The notes beneath the pieces were generated by a model, which searched no databases, had not been told where the DNA came from, and saw only the letters and a list, made by a program, of their open reading frames with translations. From contig NZ_JACGZW010000014.1 in assembly GCF_014145675.1 (NCBI RefSeq), positions 1 through 64,000 of the forward strand: a DNA stretch of 64,000 bases, read 5' to 3'. The position numbers and the translations under genes are program-made. Positions 8,129 through 17,010 of this stretch are shown here, in pieces (the stretch's first letter is position 1; the number at the start of each line of letters is the position of its first letter). The stretch is from Amycolatopsis dendrobii. GTDB lineage: Bacteria > Actinomycetota > Actinomycetes > Mycobacteriales > Pseudonocardiaceae.

Positions 8129-9285
8129 GACGAGTACGCGCTGTTCTCTTCGACGTACGCGTGCGAGAGGTCCGTGGTGTAGATCGTGGCCTCATCTGAA
8201 CCGACGCCGAGATCCACGACGACCTCGATGGCCCGCCCGGACAGGTCGGCCGCCGACCGATCCTCAGCCGTCGTGCCGCCCGCGAACAACGTGACGCCGT
8301 TGATCGCGATCGACACCGTTTCCGGGTCGATCCGCGCCGGTGCGCGGCCTAGCGCCATCGCGATCCGGCCCCAGTTGGGGTCGGAGCCGAACAAGGCGGT
8401 CTTGACCAGGTTGTCCTCGGCGATCGTCCGAGCCACCACGATCGCGTCGGCTTCGGACGCGGCGCCCTTCACCGTGACGTCGACATCCTTGGTGGCGCCT
8501 TCGGAATCGGCGCGCAGTTGCAGCACCAGGTCGTGGCTGACCTTGGTGAGCAGTTCGGTCAGCTCGGCTTCGGTCGGCTCCACCCCGCTCGCGCCCGAGG
8601 CGAGCACGAGCACAGTGTCGTTGGTCGAGGTCCCGCCGTCCACGTCGAGCCGATCGAACGTGACGTGCGTGGCGGCGCGCAGCGCACGGTCGAGAGTTTC
8701 CTTGTCCGCCACGGCATCCGTGGTCAGCACGGACAGCATCGTCGCCAGGTTCGGCGCGAGCATCCCCGCGCCCTTGGCGAATCCGCCGACGCTCCACCCG
8801 GATTCGTGCCGGGCGAACGCCTGCTTCGGCTTGGTGTCGGTGGTCATGACGCCGGTAGCCGCGTTGAGCGCCGCTTCCGGGCCGGCGTCCAGCGCCTTGA
8901 CCGCACTGTCCACACCGGACAGAACGGCGGGCATCGGCAGCCGCTCGCCGATCAGGCCGGTGGAACACACCGCGACCTCGATCGCCCCGGCGCCCAGTAC
9001 TTCGGCGACCTTCTCCGCGGTGGCGTGCGTGTCCTGGAACCCGCCCGGCCCGGTGGCCGCGTTCGCCCCGCCGGAGTTGAGCACGACGGCCTTCAGCTTC
9101 TGCTGCTTCAGCACTTCCTGCGACCACAGCACCGGCGCGGCCTTGATCACGTTCCGGGTGAACACGCCCGCCGCGACGTCGAGCGGGCCGTCGTTGACGA
9201 CCAGCGCGAGGTCGAGCGCGCCGGAGGCTTTGATCCCGGCGGCCACGCCCGCGGCGCGGAAACCCTTCGGTCCGGTGACGGTCAC
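8125..9285 (-). CDS. argJ: bifunctional ornithine acetyltransferase / N-acetylglutamate synthase
   Basis: Recycles the acetyl group from acetylornithine to glutamate. The self-processing site is visible as APNLATMLS, with the nucleophile expected at Thr182 after autocleavage into alpha and beta chains. The TGVMTTDT and CSTGLIGERLPM motifs are also present. 386 residues is typical. GTG start overlaps the argC stop as GTGA. Whether it is mono- or bifunctional cannot be told from sequence. Confidence 0.96.
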   Translation of the reverse strand: MTVTGPKGFRAAGVAAGIKASGALDLALVVNDGPLDVAAGVFTRNVIKAAPVLWSQEVLKQQKLKAVVLNSGGANAATGPGGFQDTHATAEKVAEVLGAGAIEVAVCSTGLIGERLPMPAVLSGVDSAVKALDAGPEAALNAATGVMTTDTKPKQAFARHESGWSVGGFAKGAGMLAPNLATMLSVLTTDAVADKETLDRALRAATHVTFDRLDVDGGTSTNDTVLVLASGASGVEPTEAELTELLTKVSHDLVLQLRADSEGATKDVDVTVKGAASEADAIVVARTIAEDNLVKTALFGSDPNWGRIAMALGRAPARIDPETVSIAINGVTLFAGGTTAEDRSAADLSGRAIEVVVDLGVGSDEATIYTTDLSHAYVEENSAYSS

Positions 9286-10310
9286 GGTGCCACTCCCACG
9301 GTGGAAAGTCCGGTGGCCTCGGGGAAACCGAGTGCCAGGTTCATCGACTGGACGGCACCGCCCGCGGTTCCCTTGGTGAGGTTGTCGATCGACGTGACGA
9401 CGACCAGCCTGCCCGCGTCGGCGTCGATCCCGAGCTGGAGCTGGACGTTGTTCGAGCCGACCGTGGCGGCGGTCGTCGGCCAGGTTCCTTCGGGCAGAAC
9501 CTGGACGAACGGCTCGGCGTGGTAAGCCTTCTCGTAGACCGCGCGCGCGGCGGCCTCGTCGACGTCGCCCACGAGCTGAGCGCTCGCCGTCGTGAGAATG
9601 CCGCGCGGCATCGGCGCGAGCACCGGCGTGAAGGAAACGGTCACCGGCTTGCCCGCCGCTCCGGAGAGGTTCTGCACGAACTCCGGCGTGTGCCGATGCG
9701 CCCCGGCGACGCCGTACGCACTCGCGTTGCCCATGACCTCGGACCCGAGCAGGTTCGGCTTCAGGCTCTTGCCCGCGCCGGACGTCCCCGTCACCGACAC
9801 CACGGTGACCGCGGGCTCGATCAGCCCGGCCGCCAACGCGGGGGCCAACGCGAGCGACCCGCCGGTCGGGAAGCAGCCCGGAACCGCGATCCTCTTGGTC
9901 CCCACGAGCTTCTCGCGCGCGCCGGGCAGCTCAGGCATCCCGTAGGGCCACTGCCCCGCGTGCTCGCCGGAGTACCACCGTCGCCAGTCCCCCGCGTCCG
10001 CGAGCCGATGGTCGGCCCCGAGGTCGACCACGAGCACGTCCGGCCCGAGCTGCGCCGCGATCTCGGCCGAGTGGCCGTGCGGCAGAGCAAGGAACACGAC
10101 GTCGTGGCCCGCGAGCGTCTCCGCGTTCGTCTCGAGCAGCACCCGCCCGGCCAGCGGAACGAGGTGCGGCTGATGCGTGCCCAGCGTCGTCCCCGCGCTG
10201 CTCGCCGCTGTGAGAGCGCCGATCTCGACCTCGGGATGGGTCAGGAGCAGGCGCAGCAGTTCGCCGCCCGCGTACCCGCTGGCACCGGCTACCGCGATCT
10301 TCACCGTCAT
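9282..10310 (-). CDS. argC: N-acetyl-gamma-glutamyl-phosphate reductase
   Basis: NADPH-dependent reductase giving N-acetylglutamate semialdehyde. It has the Rossmann motif GASGYAGGELLR at the N-terminus, the catalytic cysteine in AVPGCFPTG (Cys about 146), and 342 residues. ATG at 10310 is preferred over an in-frame extension to 10361. The Rossmann strand starts directly after it, and a promoter and ARG boxes lie immediately upstream, implying a leaderless transcript. First gene of the arg operon. Confidence 0.96.
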   Translation of the reverse strand: MTVKIAVAGASGYAGGELLRLLLTHPEVEIGALTAASSAGTTLGTHQPHLVPLAGRVLLETNAETLAGHDVVFLALPHGHSAEIAAQLGPDVLVVDLGADHRLADAGDWRRWYSGEHAGQWPYGMPELPGAREKLVGTKRIAVPGCFPTGGSLALAPALAAGLIEPAVTVVSVTGTSGAGKSLKPNLLGSEVMGNASAYGVAGAHRHTPEFVQNLSGAAGKPVTVSFTPVLAPMPRGILTTASAQLVGDVDEAAARAVYEKAYHAEPFVQVLPEGTWPTTAATVGSNNVQLQLGIDADAGRLVVVTSIDNLTKGTAGGAVQSMNLALGFPEATGLSTVGVAP

Positions 10311-10311
10311 A

Positions 10312-10346
10312 CGAATGATTATGCACGAGCGTGCAAGCTCAAACAA
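10312..10346 (-). promoter_or_regulatory. arg operon promoter with two ARG-box-like operators
   Basis: Reading leftwards: TTGTTT (10346-10341), a 17-nt spacer, CATAAT (10323-10318), then 7 nt to the argC ATG. Translation therefore probably begins at the transcript 5' end, and no ribosome site is visible. Two imperfect palindromes overlap this promoter. TGCACGAGCGTGCA is at 10322-10335 and GAATGATTATGCA at 10313-10325. The latter resembles the TGAAT-N4-ATTCA pattern of ArgR boxes. Confidence 0.65.
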
Positions 10347-10864
10347 AGAGGGTTTGCTCACCCTGGTCGTCCCCTCCCCAGGACTTCCGTGGATTTCGTC
10401 CGTTCTCCAGGCGTTTTCCGCCCGCCGCGGCAGGCCGGATCCGGCCTTGATCGACGCTGCGCCGACGTGGCCCGAGGCGGCAGGATCTCCGCCCTGCCGC
10501 GAGCAATGGCTCCTTGGCCCGCGCGCACGACCGCGTCACCCGGCCAGGCGGACTCGTCGGCTGCACGAACCGGCCGCACGGCTTGTTCGGGCGGCGCAGG
10601 CCGTTCGATGACCGGGCGAGCCGACCACCGGGCGAGCACCAGGTGGGCACCAGCCAGCCCGTGGGATCGACCGGTCCGTTCGAGCTCCGAAGCCAGCCGA
10701 GCCGCCCAGCACCGACCACCGTTCGGCTTCCCTGGACCACTCGGCAACGCGGATCGTCCGGCCGCCCGAAACCCGCCTCTGTCAACCAGTCCGACCAGCT
10801 CGCATACCGCCTGCCTGACATCTGAGCCACCGGTCCTGCACACACGCCACTAGTTCAGCGCGCG
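10347..10864. other. gene-free stretch upstream of the arg operon
   Basis: About 500 bp with no convincing gene. Open frames here have arginine/proline-rich, family-less translations typical of high-GC noise. The sequence is rich in CCGG- and GCACG-type short repeats but has no tRNA, transposase remnant or clear terminator. Confidence 0.5.
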
Positions 10865-11200
10865 CCGCTAGCCCCGCAGCTCAAGCCGCAAGTCCCGCAC
10901 GTACGCCACCGGCCCGCGCACGCCGCCCGCCCGGAACCCAAACCCCGGCCCAGCACGCACGCCACCAGCCTCGCGCACGCCGTCTGCTCAGGGGTCCAAG
11001 CCGCAAGTCCGAACCCGCCGCTCGTCCCGGAGCCAAGCCTCGAGCCCCGTACACACGCCGCTCGCCCTGGAAACCCCATGCCGCAGGTCCCGCACGCCAT
11101 TAAGCCCACACACGCCGCCCGCTCCAAGACCCAAGCCGCCAGTCCGGCACCTGCCGCTCGCCCGGATCCCAAGCCCCGGTCCGACAGGCAGCCACCGCCA
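10865..11200. repeat. degenerate direct repeats, units of roughly 50-65 bp
   Basis: Recurring cores such as AAGCCGCAAGTCC, CGCACGCCGC, GCCGCTCGCCC and CCCAAGCC appear in the same order several times: about 10882-10930, 10980-11030, 11060-11105, 11130-11190. They look like diverged tandem copies. The region lies directly past the stop of the small DNA-binding protein gene at 11241 and carries no supported gene. Confidence 0.5.
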
Positions 11201-11240
11201 CGCCGGGCCCGCCTCGGCATGCGAACCCGGCGGGCACTCG

Positions 11241-11717
11241 TCAGTCCGCTCCTTCCTCCGCTTCGCGGAGACTCGGCGGCGTCGGCAGATGATTTCCCGG
11301 ATGCTCCGGATCGCAGCCAACCCTCGGCAAACGCGCCCGGATACCGCCGGGCGTCCGCGCGAAATGGCGGGCCAGGGCGGTCACCGAGTCCCCGGCGAGC
11401 CAGCGGGCTTCCAGGTCCGCGTCCATCTCGTCGGTCCACGGCCTGCCCTGCTGGGCCGGGCGTCCGCGCGATCTTCGCCGCGCGCCGCCGCCCGCGAAGG
11501 TGCGCAGGCTCGTGTCGAGCAGCTCCGCGACAGTCGCCACGGACGTCACGTCGAGTTCGAGCCTGCCCTCGACGACGGGTTCGCCGTCCGGCCGTTCGCC
11601 GCCGACCGTGACGGTGACTCGCTCGGGCTCGCCGTCCTCGCTGCGGGTGACGACGGCGACTTGGTACTGGACATCTCCTGACCGGACCTCGGTCCGGTGC
11701 TCCTGAATGATCGTCAT
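11241..11717 (-). CDS. small helix-turn-helix / Myb-like DNA-binding protein of unknown function
   Basis: 158 residues. Residues about 1-75 form a beta-rich acidic N-terminal part (VQYQVAVVTRSEDGEPERVTVTVGG), followed by an Arg-rich linker (about 78-92). A Myb/HTH-like module follows at about 92-135 (RPWTDEMDADLEARWLAGDSV...IRARL), ending in an acidic tail. The module matches the 'W-T-x-E-x-D-x-x-L ... R-T-P-G-A-I-R-A-R-L' pattern seen in many small bacterial DNA-binding or helicase-associated segments. ATG at 11717 is taken because upstream in-frame sequence is implausible. Divergence and function are unknown; a nucleoid or local regulator is one possibility. Confidence 0.7.
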   Translation of the reverse strand: MTIIQEHRTEVRSGDVQYQVAVVTRSEDGEPERVTVTVGGERPDGEPVVEGRLELDVTSVATVAELLDTSLRTFAGGGARRRSRGRPAQQGRPWTDEMDADLEARWLAGDSVTALARHFARTPGGIRARLPRVGCDPEHPGNHLPTPPSLREAEEGAD

Positions 11718-11742
11718 GGCCGCGAAGGTATCCGCCACCCCC

Positions 11743-11793
11743 GACAATTTTCGATCACTTAATGCGATCGGGTGACTGCGTTCCGAAATTGTC
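11743..11793. promoter_or_regulatory. inverted repeat upstream of the HTH protein gene
   Basis: GACAATTT at 11743-11750 and AAATTGTC at 11786-11793 frame a locally AT-richer 51-bp segment just upstream of the HTH gene start. It is a candidate operator, possibly autoregulatory. No matching -35/-10 pair is clear. Confidence 0.35.
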
Positions 11794-11867
11794 AGACCCC
11801 CGCCGTAGCGTCCCCGGCGACCCGAAAAACAACCGAGGGGGTTCGGTGGACCAGCGGAAAAGAACAA

Positions 11868-11897
11868 TGCCCCGGCCTGGCAGACCAGACCGGGGCA
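11868..11897 (-). terminator. intrinsic terminator of the secreted hydrolase gene
   Basis: TGCCCCGG (11868-11875) pairs with CCGGGGCA (11890-11897), with further CCTGG/CCAG pairing inside. In the leftward direction the stem is followed by a T-rich run (TTGTTCTTTT). It lies 15 bp past the hydrolase stop. Confidence 0.7.
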
Positions 11898-11911
11898 CCG
11901 CGAAGAACGAC

Positions 11912-13513
11912 TCAGAAGCGCAGCAACCCGGCAAGCAGGCTCTGCTTCTCCTCCGCCGCGGCCTTCGCCGCGGCATCGGCCTTCTGCTGTGCGCCGGAGG
12001 CGACCGGAGACGGAACCGGCTGCGGCACCGCGGCACACTGGACGTCGGACCGGTCGTCTCGCACCCGCTTCGGCAAGGCGCCGGTGGCGAGGTAGTCGGC
12101 GACCTTGTCGTCCACGCACGAAACCCCGGACAGCGATCCGGCGTGCGTCGTCCCGCCGGGCGCGCTGACGAGGCTCGAACGCGGGTAGCGCTTGCGCACT
12201 TCGAGGCTGCCCGAGTACGGCGTGGCCGCGTCGAGTTCCTCGCTGATCAGCAGCGCACCGCTCGCCTTCGACCCGTCGATGTCCACCGGCTTGCCCGGCT
12301 TAGCGGGCCAGTTCAGGCAGGTCGCGTTGTACCAGGTGTTGCTCCAGGTCTCGAAAGGCGCGCGGGTGTGGGTGGCCCAGGCGTCGCGGCGCCAGCGGTC
12401 CCAGTCCTGCGGCCACTGCGCATCGGTGCACTGCACCGCGTTGTAAACCGCGTAGCCGTTGTCGTCGCCGGGCGCGTTCGACTTGTCGTACAACGCTTTC
12501 AGCGTCTGCCAGTCGCCCCGGTGCACCCATCCGTCGAACGCCTTGGCCATGTCTTCCCAGCCGAACACGTAGTAGCCGGCCTGGAGGAAGACGTCGGTCC
12601 ACTCGTCGCCGCCGATCACGCCGCCCGCCGGGGCGCGGTCGAGCTTCCGCTGCTGCGCGTACCAGAGCTGCTCGACGGCCGAGCCGGTCTTGCCGAGGTG
12701 GTAGACGTTGTCGTACTTCGCGAGCCAGTCGAAGTAGATCTTGATGTTGCGGTCGAAGGCGACGTCCTGGTCCAGGTTGGCGTCGTACCAGACCTTGCGC
12801 GGGTCGACGTTCCCGTCGAGCACCATCCGGCGCATGCGGTCCGGGTACAGCGTGCTGTACACCTGCCCGAGGTACGTGCCGTACGAGAAGCCGTAGTAGT
12901 TGATCTGCTTTTGGCCCAGCGCCTTGCGGAGGCTTTCCATGTCCTGCGCGACGTCAGTGGTCTTGATGTGTTCGAGCAGCGGGCCGTTCTTCGCGCAGGC
13001 CTCGGCGTAGCCCTTCGTACGTGCCCGCCAGGCGGTCTCCGGTTGCGGGGTCTTCGGCACGTAAGCCGGACGGGCAGGAGCGAAGTAGTTCCCGTCGCAC
13101 GTGAGAGCCGGTTTGCTGGAGCCGACGCCGCGGGGATCGAAGCCGATCCAGTCGTAGCTGTCGCCGGCGTGTTTGGGCACGTTCCGGCCCAGCACCGAAA
13201 GGCCGAGCCCCGAACCTCCCGGCCCGCCCGGGTTCACCAGCAGCACGCCCTGGAACTTCGCGGTCTTGTGCTTCACCCGGGAGACGGCGATCTGCACCGT
13301 CTCGCCCGACGGCTGCGCGTAATCCATCGGGACCGCCAGGAATCCGCATTCGGCTCCCGCCTTGGCGAGGCCTGGTGCGGAACACGGTCCCCACTTGATC
13401 GGCGGCGGTGCGTAGCCCGGCCCGTCGGGCTGCACCGCGGTGGCGGCGGGTGCGACAGCCAGCGTTCCGGCCGCGACAGCGGCGGCGGCCAGCGCGGTGA
13501 CGATTTTCCTCAC
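11912..13513 (-). CDS. secreted alpha/beta hydrolase, tripeptidyl aminopeptidase type (S33-like)
   Basis: Probably an exported peptidase trimming N-terminal tripeptides. 533 residues: Sec signal peptide at about 1-26 (MRKIVTALAAAAVAAGTLAV...ATA), oxyanion segment NPGGPGGSG at about 94-102, nucleophile motif GFSYG with Ser about 210, and a TAP-like C-terminal domain with the histidine in GGTTHAGS. The Gln/Ala/Lys-rich last 35 residues form a tail. GTG at 13513 is chosen because the signal peptide begins there; the open frame upstream has no domain. It faces the AlkD-like gene divergently. Confidence 0.9.
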   Translation of the reverse strand: MRKIVTALAAAAVAAGTLAVAPAATAVQPDGPGYAPPPIKWGPCSAPGLAKAGAECGFLAVPMDYAQPSGETVQIAVSRVKHKTAKFQGVLLVNPGGPGGSGLGLSVLGRNVPKHAGDSYDWIGFDPRGVGSSKPALTCDGNYFAPARPAYVPKTPQPETAWRARTKGYAEACAKNGPLLEHIKTTDVAQDMESLRKALGQKQINYYGFSYGTYLGQVYSTLYPDRMRRMVLDGNVDPRKVWYDANLDQDVAFDRNIKIYFDWLAKYDNVYHLGKTGSAVEQLWYAQQRKLDRAPAGGVIGGDEWTDVFLQAGYYVFGWEDMAKAFDGWVHRGDWQTLKALYDKSNAPGDDNGYAVYNAVQCTDAQWPQDWDRWRRDAWATHTRAPFETWSNTWYNATCLNWPAKPGKPVDIDGSKASGALLISEELDAATPYSGSLEVRKRYPRSSLVSAPGGTTHAGSLSGVSCVDDKVADYLATGALPKRVRDDRSDVQCAAVPQPVPSPVASGAQQKADAAAKAAAEEKQSLLAGLLRF

Positions 13514-13643
13514 AGTGGTCCTTTGCGTCCGACGGCAACCAGGGCTCGTCGAAGCTACCGGCTGCACGGCAGAATCTCGTTTCCCGACACGAGCCGTGCT
13601 GTCCCCCGATCGTCGGGATCCGAGACGACGGAGGTGGCCCTCG

Positions 13644-14333
13644 ATGGATGCGGGCAAAGCGTTGATCACGGCGGTGCGAACCGGGCTGGCCGAGCTGGCG
13701 GACCCGGTCAAAGCACCGGAAATGCAGGCGTACATGAAGTCCGCGATGCCGTTTCGCGGGGTGCCGAAACCGCCGCGCGGCAAGCTCATGAAGACGGTCC
13801 TGGCCAAGTATGTTCTGCCCGATCGGGTGACGTACACCGAGACCGTGCTCGCGTTGTGGCGGCAAGCGGAGTACCGCGAGGAGCGGTACGCGGCGATCGA
13901 TCTCTCCGGGCACCGCGCCTATCGGCAGTGGCAGGACCCGGAACTGCTGGACATGTACGACGAGCTGATCGTCACCGGGGCGTGGTGGGACCACGTCGAC
14001 GAGGTCGCGATCCGCCGGGTCGGGCCGATCCTGCGCGAGCACCGGGCGGCGGTCACGCCCGTTCTGCGCCGCTGGATGACAGACGCTGATCGCTGGCGCC
14101 GGCGAACGGCGGTGATCTGTCAGGTCAGCGCGAAGGGCGAGGTGGACCAGAAGCTGCTCGCCGACGCGATCGAGGCGAACCTCGACGATCGGGATTTCTT
14201 TCTGCGCAAGGGAATCGGCTGGGCGTTGCGGGATCATGCCCGTGCCGAACCGGAGTGGGTCCGCGCGTTCGTCCGGGCGCACCCGGGGCTGTCCCCGCTG
14301 TCCGCACGGGAGGCGACGAAGCACCTCAGGTGA
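13644..14333 (+). CDS. DNA alkylation repair protein, AlkD/AlkC-like HEAT-repeat glycosylase
   Basis: 229 residues, entirely helical by sequence. It carries the family motifs AYMKSAMPFRGVPKPP, WWDHVDEVA (the Trp/Asp surface used for alkylated-base excision in AlkD), RWRRRTAVICQ and FFLRKGIGWALRDHA. Start ATG at 13644 has GGAGG about 9 nt upstream. Intracellular; acts on positively charged 3-methyl and 7-methyl purines in the known family. Divergent from the secreted hydrolase and convergent with pheT. Confidence 0.9.
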   Translation: MDAGKALITAVRTGLAELADPVKAPEMQAYMKSAMPFRGVPKPPRGKLMKTVLAKYVLPDRVTYTETVLALWRQAEYREERYAAIDLSGHRAYRQWQDPELLDMYDELIVTGAWWDHVDEVAIRRVGPILREHRAAVTPVLRRWMTDADRWRRRTAVICQVSAKGEVDQKLLADAIEANLDDRDFFLRKGIGWALRDHARAEPEWVRAFVRAHPGLSPLSAREATKHLR

Positions 14334-14439
14334 AGCGGAACCGTTCGAGCAAAAGGAAAGGAGGGTGCCATGACACCAGCGCTCCCCCGCCCCGGCTGAC
14401 CGGCCGGTGGCCGGAGCGCGGGGCGGGGACAGCGTCGGA

Positions 14440-17010
14440 TCAGGCGCGGAGCGTCGCTCCGAAGCGCTCGCCAGCGGCGGCGACCGCGGCGTCGCGGGCC
14501 TTGGTGGCCTCGTCGACGGTCAAGGTGCGGTCCGCGGCGCGGAAGCGGAGCTTGTACGCCAGGGAACGCTTGCCTTCGCCGAGCTGCTCGCCGGCGTAGA
14601 CGTCGAAGAGAGTGATCTCCTCGAGCAGTTCGCCCGCACCTTCGCGGAGCACGTCGGCGAGGTCGGCGGACGGGACGTCCGTGCCGGCGACCAGAGCGAC
14701 GTCCAGCAGCACCGGCGGGTAGGCCGAGATGCTGGGCGCCGGACGGGAGTCGGGCAGCGGGATCGCGTCCAGGTCGAGTTCCATGGCGACCGTGCGCGGC
14801 GGCAGGCCGAGGGCCTCGACGACCTTCGGGTGCAGTTCGCCCGCGTGGCCGACCGGCCAGTCGCCCACGCGCAGCTGGGCGCAGCGGCCCGGGTGCCACG
14901 GCAGCAGGTCGGCGGCCTGCACGGTGAGCTGCACGCCGGCGGCCTCGGCCACGAGACGTGCGGCCTGCACGGCGTCGGCCCAGCCCGCCTGCTCGCCCTT
15001 GCCCCACCAGCCGGCGCGCGGGCGCTGGCCGCTGAGGACGACGGCGACGTGCACCGGCTGCGCGGGCACGGCGGCCTCCAGCACGGCGAGGTCCTCGTCG
15101 CTCGGGCGGTGCTCGACGCCGAGGTCCGGGACCTTGAGCTGGTTCGGCTTCGGCAGCACGACCTGGCCGACGTGGAACAGCGACACGTCCTTCAGGCCGC
15201 GGGAAACGTTGCGCTGCAACGTCTCCAGCAGGCCGGGCAGGAGGGTGGTCGCCATCCGGTCGTGGTCGGCTTCGAGCGGGTTCTGCACGCGCACCGTCGT
15301 GCGGCGGATGTCGTCCTCGGGAAGGCCGAAGGCGTCCCACACCGCGTCGCCGATGAACGGGAACGGGCGCACCTCGACGTAGCCGGCCTCGGCGAGCGCG
15401 CCGGACACCGCGCGGCGGCGGCGCTGGGCGTCGGTGAGACCGCGGCCGGCGGGCGCGGCGGGCAGGACCGACGGGATGCTGTCGTAGCCCTCGAGCCGCA
15501 GGACCTCCTCGACGAGGTCGGCGGGCTGCACGAGATCGCCGCGCCAGCTCGGCGGGGTCGCGGTGACCAGGCCGACGCCCTGGTCGCTCGTGCTGAGCTG
15601 GACCTTGCAGCCGATCTGGCCGAGCCGCCGCACCGTGACGCCGCGTTCGTAACGGACGCCGGCGACCTGGTCGGGCAGGTTGATCGGCATGGTCACCGGT
15701 GCGTGCGGCGCGACGCCGCCGACATCGGTGCGGCCCGGGCGGATCGCGCCGTCGCCGTACTGGCGCAGCAGCCGTGCGGCGAGTTCCACCGCGGCCGCGC
15801 ACAGCGCCGGGTCGGTGTAGCGCTCGAAGCGCTTCGCCGCCTCGGAGAACAGCTTGTGCCGGCGCGCGGTGCGGCTGATCGACGCCGGGTTCCAGTGCGC
15901 CGCTTCGAGAAGCACGTCAGTGCTCTCCGGCGTGATCTCCGTGCTGGCGCCGCCCATCGTGCCGGCGAGGGAGATGACGCCGCTGTCGTCGGCGATCACG
16001 ATGTCGTCCGCGTCGAGGGTGCGCTCGACGTCGTCGAGGGTGGTGAGCTTCTCCCCCGCCTTCGCGCGGCGGACCACCAGGTCGCCCTGGATGGAGCCGG
16101 TCGCGAACGCGTGCAGCGGGTGGCCGAGTTCGAGCATCACGTAGTTGGTGACGTCGACCGCGAGGGAGATGGACCGGATGCCGGCCAGCATCAGCCTGCG
16201 GCGGATCCGCCACGGCGTCGGCGCGGTCGCGTCGAGACCGGTGACGCGGCGCAGCACGAACCGCGGGCAGCCCTCGGGGTCCTCGACCCGGACCGGCCAC
16301 GCCTCGCCCTCGGCTTCCGGGAAGTTGTCGAGCATCGCCGGGTCGCCGAACGGCACGTCGAGCGCGTTCGACAGTTCGCGCGCCAGGCCGCGGATCGACA
16401 GCGCGTAGCCGCGATCCGGCGTCGGCGTGACCTCGATGACGGTGTCGTCGAGGCCGAGCAGGTCCTTCGCGTCGTCGCCGGGGCTCGCCGTGCCCGGCGG
16501 GAGCACGAGGATGCCGCTGTGGTCGTCGCCGAGGCCGAGTTCGGCCGCCGAGCAGATCATGCCGTCGCTGACCTTGCCGTAGGTCTTGCGAGCGGCGATC
16601 TCGAAGTCGCCCGGCAGGACCACGCCGGGCAGCGCGACCACGACGAGGTCGCCCTCGGCGAAGTTGCTCGCGCCGCACACGATGCCGCGCGTCTTGATGC
16701 CGTGCGGGCCCTCGTTCTCGAGCGGGCCGTCGTCCTCGTCGTCGTCCTCTTCGGACAGTTCCGCGTCGTCGGGCTCCGGGTCGGGTTCCTCGCCGACCTC
16801 GACGCGGCAGAACCGCACCGGCTTCTTGAAGCCGGTCAGCTCCTCGATCTCCGCGACGCGGCCGACCACGAGCGGGCCGGTCACCGGGCCGAGCTCGCTC
16901 AGCTCGTCGACCTCGATCCCGATCCGCACGAAGGCGTCGGCCAGGTCCTGCGGCGTGACGTCGGCATCCACCTCGAGATGCTCGGTCAGCCAGCTCACCG
17001 GGACTCGCAC
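14440..17010 (-). CDS. pheT: phenylalanyl-tRNA synthetase beta subunit
   Basis: 856 residues with the full PheT order: N-terminal half (MRVPVSWLTEHLEV), OB/tRNA-binding insert at about 40-150, B3/B4 editing core, B5 domains (YERGVTVRRLGQIGC), catalytic-like core, and the C-terminal FDX-ACB anticodon-binding domain (RPAPSISAYPPVLLDVALV). An acidic insertion at about 72-100, rich in Asp/Glu, lies within the OB region. GTG start shares one base with the pheS stop (TAGTG), giving coupled expression. Convergent with the AlkD-like gene. Confidence 0.97.
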   Translation of the reverse strand: MRVPVSWLTEHLEVDADVTPQDLADAFVRIGIEVDELSELGPVTGPLVVGRVAEIEELTGFKKPVRFCRVEVGEEPDPEPDDAELSEEDDDEDDGPLENEGPHGIKTRGIVCGASNFAEGDLVVVALPGVVLPGDFEIAARKTYGKVSDGMICSAAELGLGDDHSGILVLPPGTASPGDDAKDLLGLDDTVIEVTPTPDRGYALSIRGLARELSNALDVPFGDPAMLDNFPEAEGEAWPVRVEDPEGCPRFVLRRVTGLDATAPTPWRIRRRLMLAGIRSISLAVDVTNYVMLELGHPLHAFATGSIQGDLVVRRAKAGEKLTTLDDVERTLDADDIVIADDSGVISLAGTMGGASTEITPESTDVLLEAAHWNPASISRTARRHKLFSEAAKRFERYTDPALCAAAVELAARLLRQYGDGAIRPGRTDVGGVAPHAPVTMPINLPDQVAGVRYERGVTVRRLGQIGCKVQLSTSDQGVGLVTATPPSWRGDLVQPADLVEEVLRLEGYDSIPSVLPAAPAGRGLTDAQRRRRAVSGALAEAGYVEVRPFPFIGDAVWDAFGLPEDDIRRTTVRVQNPLEADHDRMATTLLPGLLETLQRNVSRGLKDVSLFHVGQVVLPKPNQLKVPDLGVEHRPSDEDLAVLEAAVPAQPVHVAVVLSGQRPRAGWWGKGEQAGWADAVQAARLVAEAAGVQLTVQAADLLPWHPGRCAQLRVGDWPVGHAGELHPKVVEALGLPPRTVAMELDLDAIPLPDSRPAPSISAYPPVLLDVALVAGTDVPSADLADVLREGAGELLEEITLFDVYAGEQLGEGKRSLAYKLRFRAADRTLTVDEATKARDAAVAAAGERFGATLRA

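Noticed and set aside
10855..11439. Leftward 194-codon Gly/Ala/Cys-rich frame in the repeats, overlapping the HTH gene
   Set aside because: Its repeated sequence simply reflects the DNA repeats read in one frame, and it overlaps the better-supported HTH gene out of frame.
14370..14399. Nine-codon open frame (MTPALPRPG) behind a strong AGGAGG-type site downstream of the AlkD-like gene
   Set aside because: It leads into a convergent gene end, so it is not a leader for any downstream gene; too short to support without expression data.
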